NCBI GenBank assembly: GCA_020847985.1
Contig: JADLBC010000034.1
Coordinates: 1 to 64,000, forward strand
DNA from: Dehalococcoidia bacterium
GTDB taxonomy: Bacteria > Chloroflexota > Dehalococcoidia > Tepidiformales > Tepidiformaceae
Direction of reading: 5' to 3'
DNA length: 64,000 nt
In this document: in pieces, positions 32,258-41,228 of the stretch
Numbering within the stretch: the first letter of the stretch is position 1
Layout: each line of letters begins with the position of its first letter
The notes under the pieces: model-generated
The model's database searches: none
What the model was told of the DNA's origin: nothing
What the model saw: the letters and a program-made list of their open reading frames with translations, nothing else
Translations under genes and position numbers: made by a program

Positions 32258-32839
32258 ATGACGGCGACCAGCGCCCAGGCGCGCGCACCGCGGAACCCGG
32301 CTCGCCCGGCCTACCGCATCTCCTACGGCTCCTTCGAATCCCGCGTCGTCGCCGGCACCCTCGATTTGCTCGTGATCTTCATCATCGCCGCCCTCATGGT
32401 CGTCATCGGCTCCACCATCGTCCTCATCTCCAGCGATTTCGAACGGGTCGACCCCAGTTCCACCGCGCTCAACATTTTCTGGGGCTGCGTCGGCGCTATC
32501 GCCCCCGCCATCCTCCTGTACTTCTTCGTGTCACTCGCCTGGAAAGGCCAGACCGTGGGCGCCGCCGTGATGGCGCTCATGGTCATCCGCTCCGATGGCC
32601 GCCCGCTCGGTGTCATCGGCGCCATGGCCCGCGTCATCGGCCAGCTCATCTACCCCCTCATCGTCGCCGTGGGCGCGCTCATCGCCTTCTCCGTGCGCGA
32701 TACCACCTGGCAGGCCGGCCTCGCCGTCGGCCTGAGCTGCCTCATCGCCGCCGCCGGCTTCCTCATCGCCGTGTTCGATCCCCGCCGCCGCACCCTCCAC
32801 GATCGCATCGCCGGGACGGTCGTGGTGCGCATCCAGTAG
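32258..32839 (+). CDS. RDD family membrane protein
   Basis: A 193-residue RDD-family protein. The first helix begins with SRVVAGTLDLLVIF, which keeps the Arg and Asp of the RDD signature. The third is in the long amphipathic region ALMVIRSDGRPLG, and the C-terminus LHDRIAGTVVV has the conserved Asp-Arg before the last strand. Four to five membrane helices are visible. Function is mostly unknown; some members act as ion or sodium transporters. The start is predicted leaderless. Confidence 0.85.
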   Translation: MTATSAQARAPRNPARPAYRISYGSFESRVVAGTLDLLVIFIIAALMVVIGSTIVLISSDFERVDPSSTALNIFWGCVGAIAPAILLYFFVSLAWKGQTVGAAVMALMVIRSDGRPLGVIGAMARVIGQLIYPLIVAVGALIAFSVRDTTWQAGLAVGLSCLIAAAGFLIAVFDPRRRTLHDRIAGTVVVRIQ

Positions 32840-32848
32840 GAGCGGCGC

Positions 32849-33736
32849 GTGAGCCTCTTGCACCGCGAACCCCGCCCCTCGGGTCCCCCCGCCGGCATCG
32901 ATGACAGCGGCACCGCCGCCTACACCTTCTTCCTCGGCATCTGCGTCTTCCTCCTCATCGCCGCCCTCAGCGCCCGCCAGGTCACCGCACCAGGCCCGGC
33001 GACGGACGTCCTCGCCAGCGGCATCGCCTCCCTCAGCGAAGTCGATCTCGTGCTCGCGCAGCACGGCGACGAGCTCCGCGAAATCGCCGCCGCCTCCAAC
33101 CAGTCCTCCGTCACCGTCCCCGGCTACCCCCTCGATGTCTACGTCACCCGCCAGGAGGCCGCGACGCTTTCGAACGCGCAGCTGCGCGACCTCCTGCTCG
33201 AACGCTCCGCCGCCATCGTCTACGCCGAAGGCCTCGGCGCCTTCGACCGCACCGGCAGCCAGCAGCTCAGCTTCTTCTCGCCCGATGGCCTCATGGAGCA
33301 GGCAGCGGGCATGCTCTCCGAAAAACAGCACGGCCGCGCCAACGCCGCCGCGATCCTCTTCGCGCTCCTCACCGCGCTCGCCGCCGTGCTCGTCGTCCTC
33401 CGCAATTCCGGCTTCAAACGCATGCGCCAACTCGGCATCGCGACCGTGATGGCCGCCGTCCCGGGCTTCACCGCCGCCTGGCTCGCCGGCCGCGCCGTCA
33501 CCGCCCTCGGCGGCGATGACCCCCTCCGCCACGACCTCCGCGATATCATCCTCGCCGTCTCCAGCGTCCCCGAGCGCAACTACCTCGTCGCCCTCGCCGC
33601 CGGCCTGGTCATCACGCTCACCGCCGTGAGCTTTTCGCTCGCCCTCCGCTACCTCCCGCTCGCCTCCGAAGCACCCTACGACGACGGCTACGACGACGTC
33701 GCCCGCCGCCGCGCCGAGTTCCTGCGCCGCAAGTAA
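32849..33736 (+). CDS. Membrane protein of unknown function
   Basis: A 295-residue protein with a GTG start and AGGAG about 6 nt upstream. Four hydrophobic segments are visible: YTFFLGICVFLLIAAL near residue 30, AAAILFALLTALAAVLVVL near residue 170, a segment around VMAAVPGFTAAWLAGR, and LVALAAGLVITLTAVSFSLA near the end. The loop between the first and second contains a soluble region of about 120 residues, probably outside the cell (SGIASLSEVDLVLAQHGDEL). It follows the RDD gene by 9 bp and is probably co-transcribed with it. No domain family was recognised. Confidence 0.65.
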   Translation: MSLLHREPRPSGPPAGIDDSGTAAYTFFLGICVFLLIAALSARQVTAPGPATDVLASGIASLSEVDLVLAQHGDELREIAAASNQSSVTVPGYPLDVYVTRQEAATLSNAQLRDLLLERSAAIVYAEGLGAFDRTGSQQLSFFSPDGLMEQAAGMLSEKQHGRANAAAILFALLTALAAVLVVLRNSGFKRMRQLGIATVMAAVPGFTAAWLAGRAVTALGGDDPLRHDLRDIILAVSSVPERNYLVALAAGLVITLTAVSFSLALRYLPLASEAPYDDGYDDVARRRAEFLRRK

Positions 33737-33814
33737 CGCAGGGTTGCCCGGGCCCGCGAATGGCCAAAGATCGGCCCATTGCATCCCCCGTTCTCCTCTG
33801 AGACAGTCGAAGGG

Positions 33815-34639
33815 ATGACGACGGCAGCAGCACCGGCGAGCGCGGCGCGGGGCATGGCCCGCACGGCCGCCCGCACCCGCCGTACCGCCTGCATCGAACT
33901 CGGCCTGACCGCCGTGCTCCTCGGCCTCTACTTCCTCGCTCGCGGCAGCCACCCCGACGATATCCCCGCCTCCATCGACCGCATGCAGCAGGTCGTGCGC
34001 CTCGAACAGCGCCTCGGCATCTTCCACGAACAGGATTTCCAGGACGCCTTCCTGCGCTGGCCCTTCGTGATCGATGTCGCGAACTTCTGCTACGTCTGGG
34101 GCCTCTTCCCCGTGCTCATCGCCATCGGCGGTTGGCTCGCCTTCTTCCACCTGGACGAATTCCGCTTCATCCGCACCGTGCTGCTCATCTCCGCCGTCTT
34201 CGGGCTCGTGGGCTATTGGCTCTTCCCCGCCGCCCCGCCGCGCTTCCTCGCCGGGCACGGCTTCGATTACGGCTTCATCGATACCGTTCACGGTTCGAAC
34301 AAGGACATGCAGCCGAAGTGGTTCCTCAACGAATACGCCGCGCTGCCCAGCTTCCACTTCGCCTGGGTCGCGCTCGCCGCTTCCGCCGTCTGGCGCGCGA
34401 CCGCGAACCGGCTCGCGCGCACCATCGCCGCGATCATCGCCGTCGCCGTCGGCTGGTCCGTCGTCGTGACCGCGAACCACCTCTTCTTCGACATGATCGT
34501 CGGCGCGCTGCTGATCGCACTTTCGTGGGTGCTCGCCCTCTGGGTGACGCCGCTGACCACGCCCGCCTGGTGGCGAGGGCACCGCCCCCACGTCCCCCGG
34601 CCGCATCCGCACCCCATGCGCCTGCGCCACCGCGGCTGA
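33815..34639 (+). CDS. PAP2 family phosphatase/phosphotransferase
   Basis: A 274-residue membrane protein of the PAP2_3 (Aur1/inositolphosphorylceramide-synthase-like) type. Signature parts are the FPAAPPRF turn, PSFHFAWVALAA with the catalytic-type His, and NHLFFDMIVGALL with the second His and Asp. Several membrane helices precede and follow. Members hydrolyse or transfer lipid phosphates. The start is uncertain: ATG 33815 has GGG against it, and a TTG 12 codons upstream is also open. I took the ATG. Confidence 0.8.
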   Translation: MTTAAAPASAARGMARTAARTRRTACIELGLTAVLLGLYFLARGSHPDDIPASIDRMQQVVRLEQRLGIFHEQDFQDAFLRWPFVIDVANFCYVWGLFPVLIAIGGWLAFFHLDEFRFIRTVLLISAVFGLVGYWLFPAAPPRFLAGHGFDYGFIDTVHGSNKDMQPKWFLNEYAALPSFHFAWVALAASAVWRATANRLARTIAAIIAVAVGWSVVVTANHLFFDMIVGALLIALSWVLALWVTPLTTPAWWRGHRPHVPRPHPHPMRLRHRG

Positions 34640-34677
34640 ATTCCCCCGCCGGGGCTGGTAACCACCGCCGCAAGGGT

Positions 34678-34683
34678 TAGAAT
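34678..34683 (+). promoter_or_regulatory. -10-like hexamer TAGAAT
   Basis: TAGAAT lies 30 nt before the ATG at 34714, whose GAGGGAG ribosome binding site lies between. It is the same layout as before the CoA-transferase gene. Confidence 0.4.
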
Positions 34684-34713
34684 CCCGCGCATTCCGCGAG
34701 GGAGTACCCCACG

Positions 34714-35571
34714 ATGGCCGACCCCGTTCCCGGCGTCCGCGACATCTTCGTCCAGGCCAATGGCCTCCGCCACCACCTCATCGCCCGGGGCCACCCCGGC
34801 GCCCCCGTGGTCATGCTCATCCACGGCCTCGCCGGCCAGGCCCACACCTTCGATGGCGTCGCCGCCCGCCTCGCGCGCCGCTTCCACGTCTACTGTCTCG
34901 ATGTCCGCGGCCGCGGCGAAACCCAGTGGGGGCCCGCCGGCGGCTATCACGCCGATAACTACGTCGCCGACCTCGAAGCCGTCCGCGAAGCCCTCGGCCT
35001 CGAACAGATGGCCCTCATCGGCACCTCCATGGGCGGCATGATCACCATGAACTACCAGCCCCGCTACCCCGAACGCGTCACGCGCGCCGTCCTCAACGAT
35101 ATCGGCCCCGAGATCGATCCCGCCGGCCTCGCCCGCATCATTGGCTACGTCGGGCACGCCCCCGAAGCCTTCGCCGATATGAAGGCCGTTGTGAAGTACT
35201 ACCGCGAAAACTACGGCCCCATGCTCGCCCACCTCCCCGAGGAGCAACTCGCCGAGTTCGCCCGCTGGCACGTCCGCCGCTCCGATTCCGGCGTCTGGGT
35301 CTGGAAGATGGACCCCGCCGTGCGCAGCCAGCAGCCCGTGGCCCCCTACATGGCGCCCTGGGATGCCTACAACGCCATCTCCTGCCCGCTCCTCATCGTC
35401 CGCGGCGCGCAGAGCGACGTCCTCGCCGGCGCTACCCTCGCCCGCATGGTCGAAGCTCACCCCGGGACCGCGTCCGTCGAGGTGCCGAACGTCGGCCACG
35501 CCCCCGTCCTCACCGAACCGGAGGCCGCCGCCGCCGTCGACGCCTTCCTCGCGCCCCTGCTCGAACGCTGA
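34714..35571 (+). CDS. Alpha/beta hydrolase
   Basis: A 285-residue alpha/beta hydrolase. The oxyanion-side HG motif is in LIHGLAGQAHTFD, the nucleophile in IGTSMGGMITM, the acid around RGAQSDVLAG, and the catalytic His in NVGHAPVLTEPE. The cap region is helical, and length is normal. It ends about 95 bp before the gatB start. Sequence features resemble hydrolases of aromatic meta-cleavage products and epoxide hydrolases alike, so substrate is not assigned. Confidence 0.85.
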   Translation: MADPVPGVRDIFVQANGLRHHLIARGHPGAPVVMLIHGLAGQAHTFDGVAARLARRFHVYCLDVRGRGETQWGPAGGYHADNYVADLEAVREALGLEQMALIGTSMGGMITMNYQPRYPERVTRAVLNDIGPEIDPAGLARIIGYVGHAPEAFADMKAVVKYYRENYGPMLAHLPEEQLAEFARWHVRRSDSGVWVWKMDPAVRSQQPVAPYMAPWDAYNAISCPLLIVRGAQSDVLAGATLARMVEAHPGTASVEVPNVGHAPVLTEPEAAAAVDAFLAPLLER

Positions 35572-35586
35572 CCATCCGCCAACTTG

Positions 35587-35604
35587 CAATGCGGCGTCGC
35601 ATTG
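35587..35604. promoter_or_regulatory. Inverted repeat overlapping the gatB -35
   Basis: CAATGCG at 35587-35593 is repeated inverted at 35598-35604 with a 4-bp gap. Its right arm covers the first bases of the -35 hexamer at 35602. This is where a dimeric repressor could block gatB transcription. Confidence 0.45.
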
Positions 35605-35631
35605 TCCCTCCCGAAAACCCGCGCCTATACT
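35602..35631 (+). promoter_or_regulatory. Promoter before gatB
   Basis: -35 TTGTCC at 35602-35607, an 18-bp spacer, and -10 TATACT at 35626-35631. The ATG at 35666 follows with GGGAGG about 4 nt upstream of it. Confidence 0.5.
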
Positions 35632-35665
35632 CGGGAATCGTCCCCGGGGCGGTTGGGAGGGTGGT

Positions 35666-37147
35666 ATGACGACCGCCGTGGCTACCGAGTTCGAGACCGT
35701 AATCGGGCTCGAAGTGCACTGTCAGCTCATCACCAGGAGCAAGATGTTCTGCGGCTGCAGCACCGCCTATTCCGGCGCCGCCCCGAACACCCACGTTTGC
35801 CCCGTCTGCATGGGCATGCCCGGCGTCCTCCCCGTCATCAACGAACAGGCGATCGAATACATCGCCATGACGGGCCTCGCCCTCAATTGCCACATCGCCG
35901 AATTCAGCAAGTTCGACCGCAAGAACTACCACTACCCGGACCTCATGAAGGGCTACCAGGTCTCCCAGTACGACCTCCCCGTCTGCAAGGACGGCTGGCT
36001 CGAGATCCAGGTCGAAGGCGAAGCTCCCCGCCGCATCGGCATCACCCGCGTGCACATGGAAGAGGACACCGCCCGCCTCCTCCACCGCGTCGATGCCGCC
36101 ACCGGCGAAGGCTACAGCCTCGTCGATGTGAACCGCTCCGGCACACCCCTCATGGAGATCGTCAGCGAGCCCGACATGCGCACCCCCGCCGAGGCCCGCG
36201 ACTACCTCGTCCGCCTCCGCCAAATCCTCCGCTACATCGGCGTCAGCGATGCCAACATGGAAGAAGGCAACTTCCGCTGCGATGCCAACGTCTCCCTTCG
36301 CCCCAGGGGCACGGCCGCCTTCGGTACGAAGGTCGAAATCAAGAACATGAACAGCTTCCGCGCCGTGCACGATGCCCTGGCCTTCGAGGAGATCCGCCAG
36401 GCCGCCGTCCTCCGCGAAGGCGGCAAGATCGTGCAGGAGACCCGCGGCTGGGTCGATGAGCGCCAGGTCACCGTTTCCCAGCGCTCCAAGGAAGAAGCCA
36501 ACGACTACCGCTACTTCCCCGAGCCCGACCTGCCGCCGCTCGAACTCAGCCGCGAGTTCGTCGAGCGCGCCCGTGCCCGCCTCCCCGAACTGCCCGCCGC
36601 GCGCCGCGAACGCCTCCTCGGCCTGGGCCTCTCCGAACACGAAGCCGCCACCCTCACCGAAACCCGTGAGCGCGCCGAGTACTACGACGCCGTCGTCGCC
36701 GCCATTCCCGGCGACCGTGCCCGTGCCATCAAGCTCGGCGCGAACTGGGTGCTCGGCGAAGTCGGCCGCTGGGTGAACGCCGCCCCCGGACGCACCCTCG
36801 CCGCCCTCCCCGTCACCCCCGCCGCACTCGCCGAACTCATCGCCATGGCTGAATCCGCCGCCATCACCGGCGCCGTCGCCAAGGAGGTTTTCGAAAAGAT
36901 GACGGAATCCGGCGAGTCCGCCACCGTCATCGTCGAACGCGCCGGCCTCGCGCAAATGGGCGGCTCTGGCGAACTCGAAGGATTCGTGCGCAAAGCCATC
37001 GAAGCGAATCCAAAAGCCGCCGCCGACTTCCGCTCCGGCAAGGAAGCCGCCCTAAACTCCCTCATGGGCGCCGTCATGAAAGAGACCCGCGGCCGCGCCA
37101 ACCCCGACGCCGTCCGCGACCTGCTTCGCAAGGAGCTCTCCGAATGA
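35666..37147 (+). CDS. gatB: Aspartyl/glutamyl-tRNA amidotransferase subunit B
   Basis: A 493-residue GatB. It phosphorylates Glu on tRNA-Gln (and Asp on tRNA-Asn) and transamidates it with ammonia from GatA. The N-terminus has TVIGLEVHCQLITRSKMFCG, then MGMPGVLPVINEQAI, the DLMKGYQVSQYD loop and MEEGNFRCDANVSLRP. The C-terminal GatB/YqeY domain ends with LMGAVMKETRGRANPDAVRDLL. It starts at an ATG with a clear Shine-Dalgarno sequence. gatC and gatA are absent here, so the complex is encoded in at least two places. Confidence 0.97.
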   Translation: MTTAVATEFETVIGLEVHCQLITRSKMFCGCSTAYSGAAPNTHVCPVCMGMPGVLPVINEQAIEYIAMTGLALNCHIAEFSKFDRKNYHYPDLMKGYQVSQYDLPVCKDGWLEIQVEGEAPRRIGITRVHMEEDTARLLHRVDAATGEGYSLVDVNRSGTPLMEIVSEPDMRTPAEARDYLVRLRQILRYIGVSDANMEEGNFRCDANVSLRPRGTAAFGTKVEIKNMNSFRAVHDALAFEEIRQAAVLREGGKIVQETRGWVDERQVTVSQRSKEEANDYRYFPEPDLPPLELSREFVERARARLPELPAARRERLLGLGLSEHEAATLTETRERAEYYDAVVAAIPGDRARAIKLGANWVLGEVGRWVNAAPGRTLAALPVTPAALAELIAMAESAAITGAVAKEVFEKMTESGESATVIVERAGLAQMGGSGELEGFVRKAIEANPKAAADFRSGKEAALNSLMGAVMKETRGRANPDAVRDLLRKELSE

Positions 37148-37179
37148 GGGTTTCCCACCCTGCCCCGAGGGTACCCAAA

Positions 37180-37188
37180 TGGTATACT
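37180..37188 (+). promoter_or_regulatory. Extended -10 of a leaderless yvcK transcript
   Basis: TGG followed by TATACT (37183-37188) is an extended -10. It ends 8 nt before the ATG at 37197, with no Shine-Dalgarno sequence. Confidence 0.65.
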
Positions 37189-37196
37189 CGCGCCGC

Positions 37197-38537
37197 ATGA
37201 CCATGCGTTTCAGCGGTCGCAGCGCCTTGAAGTGGCTCTATCCGGGGATGCACATCAAGCGCTGGCTCGTCCTTCTGCTCGTCGGAATCTGCCTCATGGG
37301 GCTGGGCATCTCCTACGTCCTCCGCGAGGCCTACCTCTCCTACACCTTCCCCGGCGCCTTCTACTACCTCACCCTCCAGTTCATCCCCCGCTGGGGCCGC
37401 GGCGTCCTCTTCATGGCGCTCTCCCTCAGTACCGTGGGCGTCGCCGTCTGGAAGCTGAACCAGTCCCTCCTCTTCGCCTTCGTCCGCCCCGACCGCGATT
37501 CCTCCATGGCCGACGAAATCTACAAGAAGCGCATCCTCGCCCGCGGCCCCAAGATCGTCGCCATCGGCGGCGGTACCGGCCTCTCCATGCTCCTGCGCGG
37601 CCTCAAAGGCCACACCAGCAACCTCACCGCCATCGTCACCGTCGCCGATGACGGCGGCAGCACCGGCCGCCTCCGCCAGGAGTTTGGCGTCGTCGCCCCC
37701 GGCGACCTGCGCCAGTGCATCGCCGCCCTCGCCGAGGCCGAACCCCTCATGTCCCGCCTCTTCCAATACCGCTTCACCGAAGGCACCGGCCTCGAAGGTC
37801 ACTCCTTCGGCAACCTCTTCATCGTCGCCATGGCCGAGATCACCGGGAACTTCGAAACCGCCATCCACGAAACCAGCCAGATCCTCAATACCCGCGGCAC
37901 CATCCTCCCCTCCACCCTCGAGGATGTGACCCTCAGCGCCACCACCCTCGATGACCAGCTCGTCCACGGCGAACACAACATCACCGAGCGCGGCACCGGC
38001 ATCCGCGAACTCTATCTCAATCCCGCCTCCGCCGAGGCCCACCCCGACGCCGTCCGCGCCATCCTCGATGCCGACCTCATCGTCATCGGCCCCGGCAGCC
38101 TCTACACCAGCGTCCTTCCCAACCTCCTCGTCGATGGCATCCGCAAGGCCCTCGCCGCCAGTTCCGCCAACCGCGTCTTCGTCTGCAACGTCGCCACCCA
38201 GCAGGGCGAAACCGATGGCTTCACCGTCGCCGACCACCTCGAGGCCGTCGAGCGCCACGCCGGCAAGGGCCTCATCGATGCCGTCATCGCCAACAACAAC
38301 ATCGCCAGCGACCTCCCCGAGGCCTGGCATTCCAACCCCGTCGGCGTTGGCGAAGTGGCCGAATGCATGCGCGGCGTGCGCCTCGTCGAGGCCGATGTCA
38401 TCGCCCTCGAAAACCGCTACCGCCACGACCCCATCAAGCTCGCCGCTACGATCATGCGCGTGTACGATGGCCGGGACACCTTCGCGCCCTTCGCCGCGTC
38501 CAGCGCGCCCGAAGAGCCAGTCCTCGTCACACGGTAA
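37197..38537 (+). CDS. yvcK: Membrane-anchored YvcK/gluconeogenesis factor family protein
   Basis: A 446-residue YvcK-family protein. Its N-terminus has two membrane helices (around WLVLLLVGICLMGLGIS and VLFMALSLSTVGVAVW), which the classical soluble YvcK lacks. The core has VAIGGGTGLSMLLRGLK, VADDGGSTGRLR, TEGTGLEGHSFGNL, and VIGPGSLYTSVLPNLLV. YvcK affects carbon metabolism and cell wall shape and binds UDP-sugars in Gram-positive bacteria. Its usual neighbour whiA is absent here. The ATG at 37197 lies 8 nt after the extended -10, so the mRNA is probably leaderless; ATG 37203 is an alternative. Confidence 0.93.
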   Translation: MTMRFSGRSALKWLYPGMHIKRWLVLLLVGICLMGLGISYVLREAYLSYTFPGAFYYLTLQFIPRWGRGVLFMALSLSTVGVAVWKLNQSLLFAFVRPDRDSSMADEIYKKRILARGPKIVAIGGGTGLSMLLRGLKGHTSNLTAIVTVADDGGSTGRLRQEFGVVAPGDLRQCIAALAEAEPLMSRLFQYRFTEGTGLEGHSFGNLFIVAMAEITGNFETAIHETSQILNTRGTILPSTLEDVTLSATTLDDQLVHGEHNITERGTGIRELYLNPASAEAHPDAVRAILDADLIVIGPGSLYTSVLPNLLVDGIRKALAASSANRVFVCNVATQQGETDGFTVADHLEAVERHAGKGLIDAVIANNNIASDLPEAWHSNPVGVGEVAECMRGVRLVEADVIALENRYRHDPIKLAATIMRVYDGRDTFAPFAASSAPEEPVLVTR

Positions 38538-38543
38538 GCACCG

Positions 38544-38765
38544 ATGCTCATGAACCTCCTCCAGATCGTCATCTCCACGATCCTGATCGTTGTCGTCCTC
38601 CTGCAGGTGAAAGGCTCCGGCTTCGGCGCCGCCCTCGGCGGCATGTCTGGCGGCTCCGTCTTCCGCACCAAGCGCGGCCTCGAACGCACCCTCTTCCAGG
38701 CGACCATCATCCTCGTCGTGGTCTTCATCTTCGTGTCGTTCCTGAGCGTCACCAGCCAGGGTTAG
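38544..38765 (+). CDS. secG: Preprotein translocase subunit SecG
   Basis: A 73-residue SecG with the expected two membrane helices: LLQIVISTILIVVVLLQV near the start and FQATIILVVVFIFVSFL near the end. Between them is the conserved Gly-rich loop KGSGFGAALGGMSGGSVFR. SecG assists SecYE and SecA in pushing proteins through the membrane. It starts 6 bp after the yvcK stop and is probably co-transcribed with it. Confidence 0.93.
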   Translation: MLMNLLQIVISTILIVVVLLQVKGSGFGAALGGMSGGSVFRTKRGLERTLFQATIILVVVFIFVSFLSVTSQG

Positions 38766-38781
38766 GCACCGGCGCCCGCCT

Positions 38782-40434
38782 TTGCGCAGACTTCCCCCTC
38801 CCCCGCCATCCCGCCGGCCGCTCTTCATCGGCGGCGCCATCCTCGCGATTGCGATGCTCGCCGCCGCCGGCGCCCTCTTCCTCCGCCTCCGCGATGAAGA
38901 CGCCGGCGTCCTCGTTCAGCCCGCCAGCTACACCGAAGGCATCGCCGGCACCTGGCAGCGCGTCAACCCCCTCTTCGCCTCCGCCAACGACGTCGACCAG
39001 GACCTCGCCGCGCTCGTCTTCGCCGGCCTTGTCCGCGCGGGAGCCGATGGAGCCATCGAACCCGACCTCGCTGCCTCCCTCCCCGAAATCTCCCCGGACG
39101 GCCGTACCTACACCTTCCGCCTCCGCAAAGACCTGAAGTGGCACGACGGCACGGCCGTCACCGCTCGCGACATCAGCTTCACCGTCTCCCGCATGGCCGA
39201 CCCCGCCTTCAAGGGCGACCCCGTCCTCGCCGAAAGCTGGTCCGGCGTCGAAGTCGAAACGCCCGATTCCAGCACCGTCATCTTCCGCCTGCGGCAGGCC
39301 TCCGCCCCCTTCCTCGCGCGCAACGCCACCCTCGGCATCCTCCCCGAACATCTGCTCGGCGGCCTCAACGCCCAGCAGCTCTACGAAGCGCCCTTCAACG
39401 CCAAACCCATCGGCAGCGGCCCCTATCAGCTCGAATCGCTCGATGCCGCCGGCGCCGAGCTCACCGCCTACGCCGCCTACCACCTCGGGCGTCCCGAACT
39501 GCCGCGCATCCGCATCCGCTTCTATCCCGATTCCCCCGCCGCCATCCGCGCCATCACCGCCGGCGAAATTGATGGCTTCCTCCTGCGCGAATCCGCCAGC
39601 GAAGCCCAGCTCACCGAACTCACCCGCGCCAAAGGCATGCGCGTCGAACAGCTCCAGCGCGCCGCCGAAATCGTCCTCTACCTCAACAACGACCAGGCCG
39701 CCTACTTCGCCGACCCGCGCGTGCGCCGCGCCCTCAACCTCGCCATCGACCGCGAAGCCCTCGTCAGCCGCGTGTTCTATGGCGCCGCCACACCCTCGTC
39801 CTCCGCCATCGCCCCCGGCACCTGGGCCCACAGCGACGACTTCGACCAGCGTGAAGCCCGCCTTGAGGAGGCCCGCCGCCTGCTCGATGAGGCCGGTTGG
39901 AAGCAGAGCGCCACCACCGGCATCCTCACCCGCGAAGGGAACGAGTTCCGCTTCACCATTCGCACCGATAACGACCCCACCCGCGTCGCCGCCGCCGTCG
40001 ATGTCGCCAACCAGCTTCAGCCCCTCGGCATCCGCGTCAACGTCCAGAGCACCACCTTCTCCGTGCTCCGCAAGGACTTCCTCCAGGAGCGCAAATACGA
40101 CGCCGCCGTCGCCGGCTGGGACCAGGGCATCGACCCCGATCCCTACTTCGGCTGGCATAGCTCCCAGCTCGGCAGCGCGGGCCTGAATCTCGCGAACTTC
40201 GGCGACGTCGTCATGGACGAGCTCATCGCCAAGGCCCGCACCAGCCACGACCCCGAAGTCCGCCGCGAGCAGTACCGCCAGTTCCAGGAAAAATGGGACG
40301 ACCTCGCACCCAGTGTCGTGCTTGCCTACCCGCGCTATGTTTATGTGCACACCACGGCGCTCAAAGGCTTCACCCCCGGCGTGCTCTTCACGCCCTCCCA
40401 ACGCTTCCTGGACGTGCACAAATGGCGGACCTGA
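38782..40434 (+). CDS. Membrane-anchored family 5 substrate-binding protein
   Basis: A 550-residue solute-binding protein of the DppA/OppA family. The N-terminus has a Pro-rich, basic leader and one hydrophobic helix (LFIGGAILAIAMLAAAGALF) but no lipobox Cys after it, so it is probably anchored by this helix. The mature part shows SYTEGIAGTWQRVNPLF, then LKWHDGTAVTARDISFTVSR, DPRVRRALNLAIDREALV and PYFGWHSSQ, the normal order. No permease or ATPase gene is nearby. The start is a TTG 16 bp after the secG stop. The SAM hydrolase gene overlaps its 3' end by 13 bp, so the two are translated together. Confidence 0.87.
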   Translation: MRRLPPPPPSRRPLFIGGAILAIAMLAAAGALFLRLRDEDAGVLVQPASYTEGIAGTWQRVNPLFASANDVDQDLAALVFAGLVRAGADGAIEPDLAASLPEISPDGRTYTFRLRKDLKWHDGTAVTARDISFTVSRMADPAFKGDPVLAESWSGVEVETPDSSTVIFRLRQASAPFLARNATLGILPEHLLGGLNAQQLYEAPFNAKPIGSGPYQLESLDAAGAELTAYAAYHLGRPELPRIRIRFYPDSPAAIRAITAGEIDGFLLRESASEAQLTELTRAKGMRVEQLQRAAEIVLYLNNDQAAYFADPRVRRALNLAIDREALVSRVFYGAATPSSSAIAPGTWAHSDDFDQREARLEEARRLLDEAGWKQSATTGILTREGNEFRFTIRTDNDPTRVAAAVDVANQLQPLGIRVNVQSTTFSVLRKDFLQERKYDAAVAGWDQGIDPDPYFGWHSSQLGSAGLNLANFGDVVMDELIAKARTSHDPEVRREQYRQFQEKWDDLAPSVVLAYPRYVYVHTTALKGFTPGVLFTPSQRFLDVHKWRT

Positions 40435-41228
40435 CCCGGCCAATCTTCCTCCTCACCGATTTCGGCACGCGCGATGCCTACGCCGGGCAGGTGAAGGCCG
40501 TCATCGCCGGCATCGCCCCCCATTCCCCCATCATCGACCTCACCCACGACGTCGAACCCTTCGCCATCGATGAGGGCGCCTGGCTCCTCGAGACCTCCAT
40601 GTCCGCGCTCCCGCCCGACGCCGTCGTCGTCGCCGTCGTCGATCCCGGCGTGGGCACCGCCCGGCGCGGGCTCCTTGTCCTGTGCGAAGGGCGTGCCTTC
40701 ATCGGCCCCGATAACGGCCTCCTCTCCTGCGCCTTCCCGCCCGAACTCCGCGACGGCCGCGGCGGCGCGTCGCCCGATGTGCGCGAACTCACCGACCCCC
40801 GTTTCCACCGTGCCACCGTCAGCGCCACCTTCCACGCCCGCGATATCTTCGGCCCCGTGGCCGCGCACATCGCCGCCGGGCTCGACCATCGCCTCGTGGG
40901 CCCGCCGGCCGCCACGCCCGTGCTCCTGCCGCCCTGTTGCGGCCAACTCCCCGCCCTCGGCGAACTGCGCGGCGAAGTGGTCCATATCGATCGCTTCGGC
41001 AACCTCATCACGACCATCCGCGCGGCCCAGCTCTTTCCTGCCTTCGAACTCCAAATCGCCGGCCGCGTCATCGCCCGCCAGGTGCGCACCTTCGCCGATG
41101 CACCCCCCGGCGAGCCCTTCTGCCACGCCGATAGCAGCGGCTACATCGCCATCGCCGTGAACCAGGGCAGCGCCGCCGCGACCCTCCGCGTCGCCCGCCG
41201 AGACCCCGTGGTGGTCCGCGCGCGATGA
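40422..41228 (+). CDS. SAM hydroxide adenosyltransferase (DUF62)
   Basis: A 268-residue DUF62 protein. Members hydrolyse S-adenosylmethionine to adenosine and methionine, or are fluorinase-like. Evidence is TRPIFLLTDFGTRDAYAGQV, the IDLTHDVEPF turn, VVDPGVGTARRG, FIGPDNGLLS and VVHIDRFGNLITTI in order. It overlaps the end of the binding-protein gene and, by 4 bp (41225-41228), the start of fmt. It is part of a coupled run binding protein - DUF62 - fmt - rlmN. Confidence 0.92.
   Translation: MADLTRPIFLLTDFGTRDAYAGQVKAVIAGIAPHSPIIDLTHDVEPFAIDEGAWLLETSMSALPPDAVVVAVVDPGVGTARRGLLVLCEGRAFIGPDNGLLSCAFPPELRDGRGGASPDVRELTDPRFHRATVSATFHARDIFGPVAAHIAAGLDHRLVGPPAATPVLLPPCCGQLPALGELRGEVVHIDRFGNLITTIRAAQLFPAFELQIAGRVIARQVRTFADAPPGEPFCHADSSGYIAIAVNQGSAAATLRVARRDPVVVRAR

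Noticed and set aside
37074-40443. Long minus-strand open frames opposite yvcK and the anchored binding protein
   Set aside because: Same artefact: repetitive Gly/Asp/Glu/Val composition, no motifs, and well-recognised genes on the plus strand.
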